From NCBI GenBank assembly GCA_038049695.1, contig CP142457.1:60260501-60324500 (forward strand): a DNA stretch of 64,000 bases, given 5' to 3'. Shown piece after piece: positions 36,585-45,771 of this stretch. The position numbers and the translations under genes were made by a program. Below the pieces are notes generated by a model that had not been told where the DNA came from, ran no database searches, and saw only the letters and a program-made list of their open reading frames with translations. The first letter of the stretch is position 1, and each line of letters begins with the position of its first letter. The DNA comes from Cinnamomum chago (taxonomy: Eukaryota > Streptophyta > Magnoliopsida > Laurales > Lauraceae).

Positions 36585-38812
36585 AAAGCAAAAGAACCAA
36601 CCAAATTGAAATCAAACGAACCATATCTTTCAAGGAACCCTAACACAGGAAAAGAACAGAAAACAAATGGGAAAAAAAGAAAAACAATTCAAAGAATTGA
36701 TAACTGATAAACAGAAACACCAATTTACTTGATCAACAAATCTAAAAACCATCTACAACGAATCCTAAAAATTTAAACCCCCCCTTTTTCTAAAAAAAAA
36801 AAAAAAACCATTTCTCACTACAGAATCTTAGAAGACGAAAAAACTGAGAGAGATCCAGTGAGAATTGGGAGGAGATTATGAATGTCAAAAGCTACCTTCA
36901 ATAATCGAGGAAGAAAAACCGACCGAGGGAAAGGGAGAAATCCACACAAAAAGGCATCAGAGCCTCATAGAAACGCAAAAAGAAAGAACAGATTACTGCA
37001 AAACCCTAGGAGAAAAAGGCATCATAGAAATGAAATTACATCAAAGCATGAATATCTACAAGAAATGATATGTTGCAGAAAAAATAGCAATATCTTCCAC
37101 TTATTAAAAAAAATTATAAAAAAAAAAAAAAAAAACGATTTGATAAGAAAATCGAAAGAGATCAAAGATCAAAGAGAGATGGAAAGAACACTGCTTCCAT
37201 CTCAAATTGGCGAAAGAAAAAACAGAAAAATAAAATATCTGGACACTTACAGTGAGAGAAGGAGGAGAAGATTCAGCTTCAAGAGGAAGAGATCTGAGAA
37301 GCTTCGTTACTGCCTTTGATGGAGATTGGAAAGAAGAAAGAAAACCCCAATGAGAGAGAGAGGAGAGGAGATGAGACTCAAATGATGCGGGAGTGGAAAA
37401 GATAGAAGAGGGGATTAATTTCGTAAAGTTACAACAAAGTGGGCCCGCATGAAGTTGCAACTAAGTGGGCCCGCGTGTAGAGAAATTTCATCAAGCAGCT
37501 TATTCTCTCTTTTATCATACACTAGTTGAGCCCTACACATGCAAGGCCCGTGCAGTGTGCACACAAATATATAAAGAAAACTCTTTCCTATAAATACTTA
37601 GCCAACACTTTCATTTTTATAAATATCTAGAAAATTGTTTCCTATGAATACTTAGCAAACATTCAATTCCTAAGATATTATGAATTGAGCCTAAGTACAT
37701 CTATAGGTTTCAATAAAATAAAAATAAATAAACCATAGAAAGCTAGAAATGAAAATTGACTGCAAGCAATCCAAGTCGTTTAGTAAAACATTTACACTAA
37801 TTGTAAAATTAATTTTGGCTACAAAACCTGGATAGCCAACTTAATCAGAGGTACATTTTGACTTGTGACAAAGGAAGATGCCCTACTGATTTCGAAAGTG
37901 TACACTGTTTCACTAATTACAGCAACATAGTAGTGAAAAATAGCACATGGATCAAGTTTAGGATATGTTCATCCACTTTGGTTGATGGTATCAGATAGAT
38001 TAAAAAAGCCAAGTACAAGAATAGTTTGTTAGTGCAAGGAAGATAGTCATTTTATCACATAAAGCAATTGAGGAACAACATTAGCTTGTATATGACAAAG
38101 AACAAACATTTTACCTTCAATCTTCAAACATAAATAACCTTCAGTCTTCAGACATAAATGACATTATAATTGCATGATGCACGTTCTCACTCGTGTTGGC
38201 TTCCATTGCAGAATTAAATACCGCTGAGTGCATGCTTCACTCAATGTTTACTGTTTGTGCAAGCATCATGTACATAACATTGTAACTATATCAAACGACT
38301 CTAAAAATTAAGCCATAATGAGCCAGAAAAGAGAAAGCATAGCAATAAAGGAGAACAGTACAAACTGCATGAATGTTATTCATAGAAAATGCCTTCTTGT
38401 TGCTAAATTAAAGAAAACAAGCTTTCTTCAAAGGATATTCACGGAAGATTCGACATCCAATATCTAAAACTACTCTTTTATGTGAGAATTACGAAATTAT
38501 TATAAAGAAGTGCATGCGAGGTAAGTTGACCACCATTCAATCTAGAAACAAAAATACATTGAAAGAAAAGCAATATATATATATTCTATAGATAAAATAA
38601 TGAGAAACACTACAATGCGTTCAACCACTGAACCAATCATGAGGTTGATTACAAAATTAGGTTGAAATTTGTTGGCACAACCCCCAAATCAAGCGAGTTA
38701 CAATGTTGACATTGTTCGTCAAATGGCACTCTCACTTGATCAAATAGGAAAAGAGAAAAACAACGGTGTGTTGGCTTAAGCAGACGACAATGTATTTGCC
38801 GTTAATTAACAA
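36585..38812. other. Intergenic, A-rich; possible leader exon
   Basis: Mostly AT-rich. On the minus strand, 37460-37247 is CT-rich without an ATG and ends in donor CTCACT|GTAAGT, so it could be a 5' UTR exon of the TMEM41-like gene. The open frames at 36865-37319 are A-rich low complexity. 'actagttgagccctacacatgcaaggcccgtg' near 37522 looks like a TE end (no more than a resemblance). Confidence 0.35.
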
Positions 38813-38973
38813 TCTAAGTTGATACATTTTCTCCTCCCACATTAGCCTTTTAGCCTGCAACAAAAATGATCTTAGATGATTTTAGAAGGTGAACTCAAGC
38901 AAAATTGGATACCTGGTTCCTAATAAGAATTGTTTGTTTAGCCAACATTTGCTTGTCCGCATCAGTGGGATAC
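38813..38973 (-). pseudogene. BEL1-like homeobox (BLH/TALE) gene fragment
   Basis: The exon at 38973-38913 is exactly 61 nt, flanked by 'attctag' acceptor and 'gtatcc' donor, and encodes YPTDADKQMLAKQT followed by ILIRNQ. In BEL1-like genes the homeodomain is interrupted in the same way: a 61-nt exon encodes YPTDADKxMLAxQTGLxRNQ. Here GL reads IL and the next residue (usually S or T) reads I. The next exon should encode [20 protein letters not shown]. Instead, after a good acceptor, 38854-38813 reads AKRLMWEEKMYQLR, which looks like that exon with an internal deletion that removes the recognition helix. The exon before (the ERSVxVLRAWLFEHFLHP part) was not found. No working homeodomain can be made. 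Confidence 0.8.
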
Positions 38974-39543
38974 CTAGAATAAATAGTCAAACTTAGATCT
39001 TGACACCAACTATATCAAATCAAGCTTGAAAATATTGCAATGGCAGCCAACTGCACCTTGAAAGACACTCATGCAAGACTAATGAAATAGACACTAACAA
39101 AGCACGTGAAAGCAACCAACAACATGACTCGCAAGACAAATTTTATAAAGAGAATATTGGAGAAGCATATTTTCTTTCTAGTGCAAACTTCTGCAAGTAA
39201 CAGCAGATCCATTTTCTGAGAGAGAGTATATTGACTTTAACTTGTCCTTATGTGAACAAATATTAGTTTTTTTGGTTGAAAATTTGTTAACATGTGAAGC
39301 GGTGTTAGTGTCTCTTAGTTGAATCTCACATATTGTATCAGAAAATTCCATAAGCAAGTTTTACTCTAGTTAATCTTAAAAGAAATTACAAAGCCATGAA
39401 ATTCATATTAAAAGAACGGAACTAACATTTGGAAAAAGGGATGAGGGTCATTTCCATGTTCGTCATAGATCACAATGCCCATTTCTATAACAGTTTGCAA
39501 TAAAACATAGACTGTGGCATATAAAAAAAGATAAAAGTCAATT

Positions 39544-39883
39544 TGATGCAGCAGCACTACCAAGTCATTGCAACAAGGCTCGTGGGCCACAGGTGGGACC
39601 CATGAAATTCTGATTTTAATTGTTATTAGTTTAATTAGGATTAGTTTCTAATTCGGATAGGATTATTGTTGTGTTTCCTAGTTTGATTAGGATTTTTTTC
39701 TTAGGGCTTAAGTATCTTTTATTATAAATATGGCATTGTAGAGATCCATGATCTCAGATTAATAGAATTCCCTCGTGGGTTATTTTTATCGTTGGAGAGT
39801 GTCTTCACCGTGATTGTTTCTGTTGAAACCCTAATTGTAATTGTGCATACAGCACTTGCGATCATAACCCTATGATTGAATCA
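39544..39883 (+). repeat. 5' LTR of gypsy element
   Basis: Starts TGATGCA and ends TTGAATCA. It contains a TATA-like 'attataaata' at about 39720. Compared with the 3' LTR it lacks a short 'ttttgcaaagagtata' segment and shows scattered substitutions. Confidence 0.85.
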
Positions 39884-39885
39884 AT

Positions 39886-39898
39886 TGGTATCAGAGCC
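39886..39898 (+). other. Primer-binding site (initiator Met tRNA)
   Basis: 'tggtatcagagcc' begins two bases after the LTR end, the usual place and sequence for plant gypsy and copia elements. Confidence 0.85.
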
Positions 39899-41087
39899 AA
39901 ACGATCCCTCCATCGATCAGCGTGCCACCCGTATCCATCCATCCACCCCCAATCCCCACCCCCACCCCCTGCTCCATTGTCCCCTATACTGAACTGCCAA
40001 AACCAAGCCACTAAAATACCCCATCCGATCATCCGCCCATCACCACTCCATTGTCCCCTATACTGAACTGCCAAAACCAAGCCACCGAAATACCCCATCC
40101 GGCCATCCACCCATCACCCCAGATCCCTGCTTCCCAAAAACTGGCCCCTGCCACAACCGATCACACCCAGCCGATCAAAATCCCTGCTACCTCTCTCCAC
40201 CAATCCATCTCAACCCTCTATCCAAAACCGATCAACCCATCATCGCAAAGGAAAAAAAAACCCACCTTCCCTATCAGTCCCCACCGATAGCCCAAACCCT
40301 AACTCCATCTCGACCAAAACCCGTACTCAGTGCGGAAGAAAAAAAACGGCTCCCTAGAACCTCAGCCTAGCCCCACACCCAATCGTAGAAACCCTAGATC
40401 CCAAGCCCTCCACCATGTCCTTCTCATCGCTGATACCTCACACAGCCGAACCCTACTTCGCTCCAAACCCAGCCCAAAATCCCCCCCACCTGGAGCCCCT
40501 GACCAACAACCCCTCAGACCGAACCCATCGTCCACCTTCTTCGCCGAACCGCAACCTAGAAGAAAAACCAAGTAGAGAAGAAGAAGAAGAAGAAGAAGAG
40601 AGAAAAGGAAAGAGGAAGGGGTGTACCGTGCACCGGTCGCACCAGCGAGCATCATCATCGTCGACCACCAGCAGCGTCGTCTTCATCGGCACCAAAAGGA
40701 GCACTCCCGCCCCTTCTTGCTGCCATCGTTTTCTTTTGCCATCTCTCCATCGTCGACAAATAGAAACCATCAAAAAGGGGTACGGGAGTGAGATTGGGCC
40801 AAGTTAGATATTGGGTCCAGTTCCATACTAGCTCTTGTCAAGTTGCTTAATGTTTGGGCCAGCGTTCCTCCAGGTCTGACCCAAATTGAACCGTTTCAAC
40901 AAGAAGCCCAACAACTGGCAAATATGACCAGGCCCATAGCAGATTGACCATATCAGTGGCTGAAACTTCTTTCCGCAATATTGGGCTCATCCACTGTCAG
41001 ATTTCAGATCTGTTTGCACCAGCGTGATCGTAAAGAGCAAATCTGCAAATCAGATCAGTCCAAAATTTTAAATTTGCATTAAAAAAA
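39899..41087 (+). other. Leader region of the gypsy element
   Basis: Long, C-rich leader with two copies of 'cattgtcccctatactgaactgccaaaaccaagccac' type sequence (about 39974 and 40051) and a (gaa)n tract near 40577-40600. Its Pro/Ser-rich open frames on both strands have no domain. A leader this long before gag occurs in other plant gypsy elements, and I see no captured gene in it. Confidence 0.5.
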
Positions 41088-42569
41088 ATGCCTCCCAAGA
41101 AGCATGTAGAAATATAGTCTTTCTCCGCAAACGATGAGGATTTAAGGGGAACTGTTGCGGAATTATCAGTTAATGTTAATTAACTATCCGCAACAATGGT
41201 TCAAATCCAAGAAACTCTTGTAAGGATGGAAACTCGATTAGCCAATTTGGAAAATAATCGGCATGAGGATAATCATCGAGATGATGGAGGACATAATCAA
41301 AATCAAAGAGATCCACATGCAGTAAATGTTGATTGAGATTTAGGTAATAAACTCGTGATTCCCGAATATGAAGGAAAACTAAAGCCAGATGAATTCATGG
41401 ATTGGTTAGTGTGTTGAAAATATTTTTACACATAAGTCCAAGGATGAAAATAACAGTAGCAGCGGGCGTAGCAGCCCTCCGCCAAAACGCTACGTAGCAC
41501 CTGGCTAAGTAGTGGCGTAGAGGTACGATTTGAAAAAATCGTCAAAAAAATCTGAAATTTTTTGTAGAAAATCTAGAATATTAGAAAATGAGAGAAAATG
41601 ATCTTTTTTTTGCAAAAGTAACTGAGGTAAGGGGGCATAGCGGTCCTCTCATTGTATGAGGTCATGTATATCTGTAAAACCTTGAGAAGAACTCTTCATA
41701 TCTTCTATAATTCGGCGAGATCGTGTGCTTTTTGGTGTTCTTTTAAACATAAAAGGATAAAAGAATTGCATAAAAATGTTATTTGGAGAGAGAAAGAAAA
41801 GAAATAAGCATCATTATATATTTTGAAAATTTTTGAGACGTAGGAAAACTTCACACCTCGTAGCAGTCCTATAGCGGGCGTAGCGGACCGTAGCGGCCGC
41901 TACGAATGTGAATGGCGCTAAATACCATTTAGGACCGCTATACCCGATAAAGCGGCCGCTACGCTATTTTGATCCATGCATAAGCCAATGACGAATGGTC
42001 ATAAAGTTTCCCTAAACTCCCTAGTGGCAACTAGATTTCGCAATTATGTTGTGATATGGTGGGCCAAGTTGCAAAAGAAGAGAAGAAATCAAAATATTGA
42101 CCCCGTTGACACATGAATCCAGATGAATAATCTGTTGAAGCAAAAATTTCTTCCGTCCAATTACTTTAGAGATCTGCGTTCAAGTTTTCAAGACTTGAAA
42201 TAAGGTTCCAAGACGGTTGTTGAGTATTCTGACGAGTTTATGACCATGCAAGCTCATTGTGGCTTGAATAAGGATGATGATGTGTTAGTTGACAGATATT
42301 TTCATGGGTTTCGATTAGACATCCAACATATCCTCACATTCAAAACTTTTGATAATTTTGCTGAGATCGTCCAACATGCTATCAAGGCCAAGGAGATAGC
42401 AAATAACCATGCTAGAAAATTTAATGCATCTAATGGGTTGTGCAAAAGAATTCATCCATGCAAGATTCTAAACCAAGTGGTTCATCAGAGAAAGTTTTCA
42501 CCAAGCTCGAAGGTCAAAATAGGATCACATGCTTTAATTGTAAACAACGAGGGAACCGTGCAATGAAAT
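41088..42569 (+). pseudogene. Gypsy gag (capsid) remnant, interrupted
   Basis: The frame opens with MPPKKHVE and soon meets a stop (TAG at 41109). Later frames give VQIQETLVRMETRLANLENN, then IPEYEGKLKPDEFMDWL. After the MITE insertion (41439-41978) capsid sequence resumes: LVATRFRNYVVIWWAKLQKK, NLLKQKFLPSNYFRDL, TVVEYSDEFMTM and DRYFHGFRLDIQHIL. This is the retrotransposon gag domain of plant gypsy elements. The stops and the insertion make it non-functional. Confidence 0.8.
41439..41978. mobile_element. hAT MITE nested in gypsy gag
   Basis: The left end CAAGGATGAAAATAACAGTAG and right end CTACGCTATTTTGATCCATG are inverse repeats. Flanks CATAAGTC (41431-41438) and CATAAGCC (41979-41986) form an 8-bp TSD with one mismatch. 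Subterminal GC-rich phrases built on 'gtagcgg' and 'cggccgctacg' lie at both ends. Removing the element and one TSD rejoins the gag frame near DWL...KPMTNGHKVSL. The insertion is therefore later than the gypsy element. Confidence 0.85.
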
Positions 42570-43036
42570 GTCCCAAACACACCCACCTCGTTGAGAAAGA
42601 AAGTGATGTGAAAGGTACACCAAATGATCCTAAAGAGAAAGAGGTTGAAGTTACGACAGAAGAATTAGAGATCTACCATGCAGTTGAAGGTGAATCTCTC
42701 GTGGTTCTCACGGAAGCTACGTCTACTACAGAAAAGAAATGGTTGCGAAATAATATTTTTCGGTCAAAAGGAACAATCAATAGTCAAGAATGCACGATAG
42801 CCATTGATGGAGGTAGTTGTGGAAACATAATATCTCAAGCTTTTGTTGATCATTTGCAGCTGAAGATTCGGAAGCATCATCGTCCATATTTTGCTAGATG
42901 GTTAATGACAAGTGATGAAGTACAAGTAAGGTATGCATGTTCAGTTACTTTTTCTATTGGAGAATATTCTACATATACAGTTTGGTGTAATGTGGTACCC
43001 ATGGATAGTGGTGATATCTTGTTGGGGCGCCCATGA
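42440..43036 (+). pseudogene. Gypsy zinc knuckle and aspartic protease
   Basis: An open frame of 198 codons. The zinc knuckle at about 42530-42573 reads CFNCKQRGNRAMKC; the histidine of the C-x2-C-x4-H-x4-C motif is replaced by Asn. The protease domain follows, with active-site IAIDGGSCGNIIS at about 42799-42837 (DGGS is a usual form in plant gypsy elements) and ILLGRP at the end. A stop comes right after LLGRP, where the family continues WxYD; the linker LHPMKPTPPKK follows in another frame. The protease fold is essentially whole, but there is no polymerase downstream. Confidence 0.85.
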
Positions 43037-43254
43037 ATGTATGACAAGAATTGAACTAATAGCATGCACGATAATACCTAGACATTCATGCATGGTGAAA
43101 AGCAGGTCACACTCCATCCTATGAAGCCGACACCACCAAAGAAAGGGTCAAGTTCTCGTATCACCAAGGAAGCACTTCAAGTGCAAACTGTCTACAAAAA
43201 CAACATCAAGAAGAACCGAGTTCGACGTCGAACTCTTTTCCAACCTGGGGGGAA

Positions 43255-43611
43255 TGATGCAATAGCACTACCAAGTCATTGCAACAACGCTCGTGGGCCA
43301 CATGTGGGACCCATGAATTCTGATTTTAATTGTTATTAGTTTTATTTTTGCAAAGAGTATAATTAGGATTAGCTTCTAATTTGGATAGGATTATTATTTT
43401 GTTTCCTAGTTTGATTAGGATTGTTTCTTAGGACTTAAGTATTTTTTATTATAAATATGGCATTATAGAGACCCATGATCTCAGATTTTGAGATTAATAG
43501 AATTCCCTCGTGGGTTTTTTTATCATTGGAGAGTGTCTTCATCGTGATTGTTTCTACGGAAGCCCTAATTGTGCATAAGGCACTTGAGATCCTAACCCTA
43601 GGATTGCATCA
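43255..43611 (+). repeat. 3' LTR of gypsy element
   Basis: Begins TGATGCAA and ends TTGCATCA, perfect 8-bp inverted ends. It is preceded by the purine tract 'ggggggaa' (43247-43254). It includes the same TATA-like 'attataaata' as the 5' LTR. Confidence 0.85.
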
Positions 43612-45117
43612 CACTTCATCCTCTAAGATATTTTTACTTCTCAAAGATCTCCCAACTCAAGACAATGGTTAATCCATTGCAAGCAGGTCTATAAGGCCAA
43701 AGTTACCGCACATGCTACATACATTTTTCCAAAATTAACTCTAGGATAATAAGAATATATGATAGAGAAGAAGATGGTGGTGTTTGACATAGAGAAGAAG
43801 ATGATGGTGTTTGAAATCCAAGTGCTAAAATTAATGATAGTGGCATTAGGGTAGACTGGCATGGGCATTTATTTTCCAATGGGTCTTGTGATCTTTCACT
43901 TAACACCAGGCTTCTTTCTACAATTGATTTGTAAGCCTAAAACCACATTGGTTCCTTGGCATTGGATTTCCATAAACTTAAAGTTTAAAAGTTGGTTTTC
44001 TCCGCTTGGACAATAGATGTACAAATTCAATCTTTCAAAATTCAGAAAAAGACTCGCAATAATTTTTCATTCATTCTTTTAGATATTATTGGTTTTAAGA
44101 GAATAAAACAATCTCACCCAAATTGCAATATTTTAGTTCAAGTTAAAAAAAATCTAAAAATGGAAATTTTTTGAATGTCATTTTTTGCTACCACACCCAA
44201 TTAGATATATAGACAGAAAAATAGACAGTAAAAATCAAAACAATTTCACCCATGTGGTTGAGAGAGATAAGAGTGATAGACAGTTTTTTCTTGCTTTTTT
44301 TCTTTTTTGTTCTTTTGGTCCTTCAACCCAAAATGCAAGATGTAATTTCAGTTAAAAAATCTCTAGAAAATGCAATCATGATAGATATATGGGCAAATTT
44401 GCATTCAGTCCCAAATGCAATCTGGCAAAGTATATAGAACCTAAAAACGACAACATCTTGCAGCAGATGGAAAGAGAAAAAGATATTCAGTAATTTCAAA
44501 GTAACATCTTCCTAAAACCTCCATATCCTAAGAACTCATCTGTCATACAGCATTTAAAAAAACAATAAAGTATACTAAAAAAGAAGAGAGCCAATGGAAA
44601 GACAATCGAATCAAATAAATTTTTATTTCTAAAAGAAGAATCTATAGACAAATTAAGTTATTTCTTGGATACCTAAATTTTGAGCCTCTTTGAAACTTGA
44701 GACTTTCCAAGATTAGTGCTGTGACTTTGAAGCTTACTTCGATGTACCATGATTTTGGACAGCAGAGAATTTTCTAACACCCTTTTTCATTGCCCTTCCA
44801 AAATCAAAGTTGCCGATCAATTTCATTTGGACTTGAAGCTTTTTTCAGAAAACAATACTGCATATTTTGGTATCCTATGTCCAGAGAACTTCAAAGCACA
44901 TAAAAATGGTTGACAGTCCAATCTGCCAAAATATTCAAAACCACTGTGATCCACAAAGCACCCTTAGCGTTGATTTCTTCAAAAAAGGGAGGAGAAGACA
45001 GACCACAGTACAGAATGTGAACAATGGATTTTGTTTTTCATCTCCATTTTATCTTCATCCAATTAGTTTTCACTTAAAGAGGGGTTCACCTGAAAGTTGG
45101 TATTAAAGACATGGGTC
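43612..45117. other. Intergenic, no recognised gene
   Basis: AT-rich with no motif-bearing frames. Short frames near 43715-43906 and 44252-44437 have no recognisable domain. Confidence 0.45.
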
Positions 45118-45545
45118 AAATCACAGTTGCATATTATAAAAAGGTTGGATTTCCTTGGAATGTGGGTGGCTGAAAATCCAACCTTTTAAAAGTATAGAGA
45201 AACAAAGTTGCGTGGGCTTAAATTGCATAAAACTAAAAATCCACCTTTTTTTAAATATAGCTTAAAGCATCTAAAATTCAAGAACATGAGATTGATAAAA
45301 CTGTAATGTAATCAAGGACCCTTTAACAAGCAAATCACTGTTGCATATTATAAAAATGTTGGATTTCCTTGGAATGTGGGTGGCTGAAAATCATACCTTT
45401 TAAAAGTATAGCCATTGAGCTGAGAGAAACAAAGTTGTGTGGGCTTAAATTGGGTAAAACTAAAAATTCACCTTTTTTTTAATATAGCTTGAAGCATCTA
45501 AAATTCAAGAACATGAGATTGATAAAACTATAATGCAATCAAGGA
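45118..45545. repeat. Two-copy tandem duplication, period about 214 bp
   Basis: Units start at 45118 and 45332 with 'aaatcac-gttgcatatt' and share 'ttggatttccttggaatg', 'gtgggtggctgaaaatc' and 'atcaaggaccctttga/aac'. The second unit has a small insertion ('gccattgagctga'). Non-coding. Confidence 0.85.
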
Positions 45546-45674
45546 CCCTTTGACTGCACGATACATCAGAGGTCCTATAGAGACCCACTGCTTTTTTCTA
45601 TAGAAAAGAGTGGTGAGGTCAGTGATCTACTAACGAAACAGTTTCTTAAGAGAACAGAAGTGTATGAGATCTAC

Positions 45675-45771
45675 CTTCTCGATTGAGCTGCATATTCTTG
45701 CCTAGTAATGTTCTTCATTTCTTCAAGTTCATCATGGTAATCCTCCAACAATTTGAAAGGCCAAAATATGC
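45675..45771 (-). pseudogene. AP2 (AINTEGUMENTA/WRINKLED-type) linker exon fragment
   Basis: A 97-nt exon-like segment with acceptor 'ttgaaatag' and donor 'gtagatc'. It encodes LLEDYHDELEEMKNITRQEY followed by AAQSRR. The linker between the two AP2 domains of ANT/WRI-type factors reads like LEDYxxELEEMKNMTRQEYVAxLRR, and in those genes an intron splits the second Arg codon as AG|G, as here. The upstream part, expected as YWGPxTxxNFP, is damaged by a small deletion (IFWPFK). The next exon (KSSGFSRG-type) was not found downstream on the same strand. It is a degenerate fragment with no DNA-binding domain left. Confidence 0.65.

Larger units (their letters stand above)
39544..43611 (+). mobile_element. 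Non-autonomous Ty3/gypsy element: LTR-PBS-gag-protease-LTR
   Basis: About 4.07 kb with two LTRs (340 and 357 bp), a Met-tRNA primer-binding site, a long leader, gag, a zinc knuckle and an aspartic protease, then directly the 3' LTR after 'cctggggggaa'. Reverse transcriptase, RNase H and integrase are absent. The short frame between protease and LTR (VRRRTLFQPGGNDA) looks like the natural C-terminus of a gypsy pol, so the deletion ran from just after protease to the end of pol. Flanks CAATT and CACTT agree at four of five bases. A hAT MITE (41439-41978) interrupts gag. Confidence 0.85.

Noticed and set aside
36865..37319. Long Lys/Arg-rich open frames on the plus strand
   Set aside because: A-rich low complexity without motifs; antisense to a possible leader exon.
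40362..40807. Overlapping Pro/Ser/Arg-rich open frames on both strands
   Set aside because: They lie in the C-rich leader of the gypsy element with (gaa)n tracts; composition explains them.
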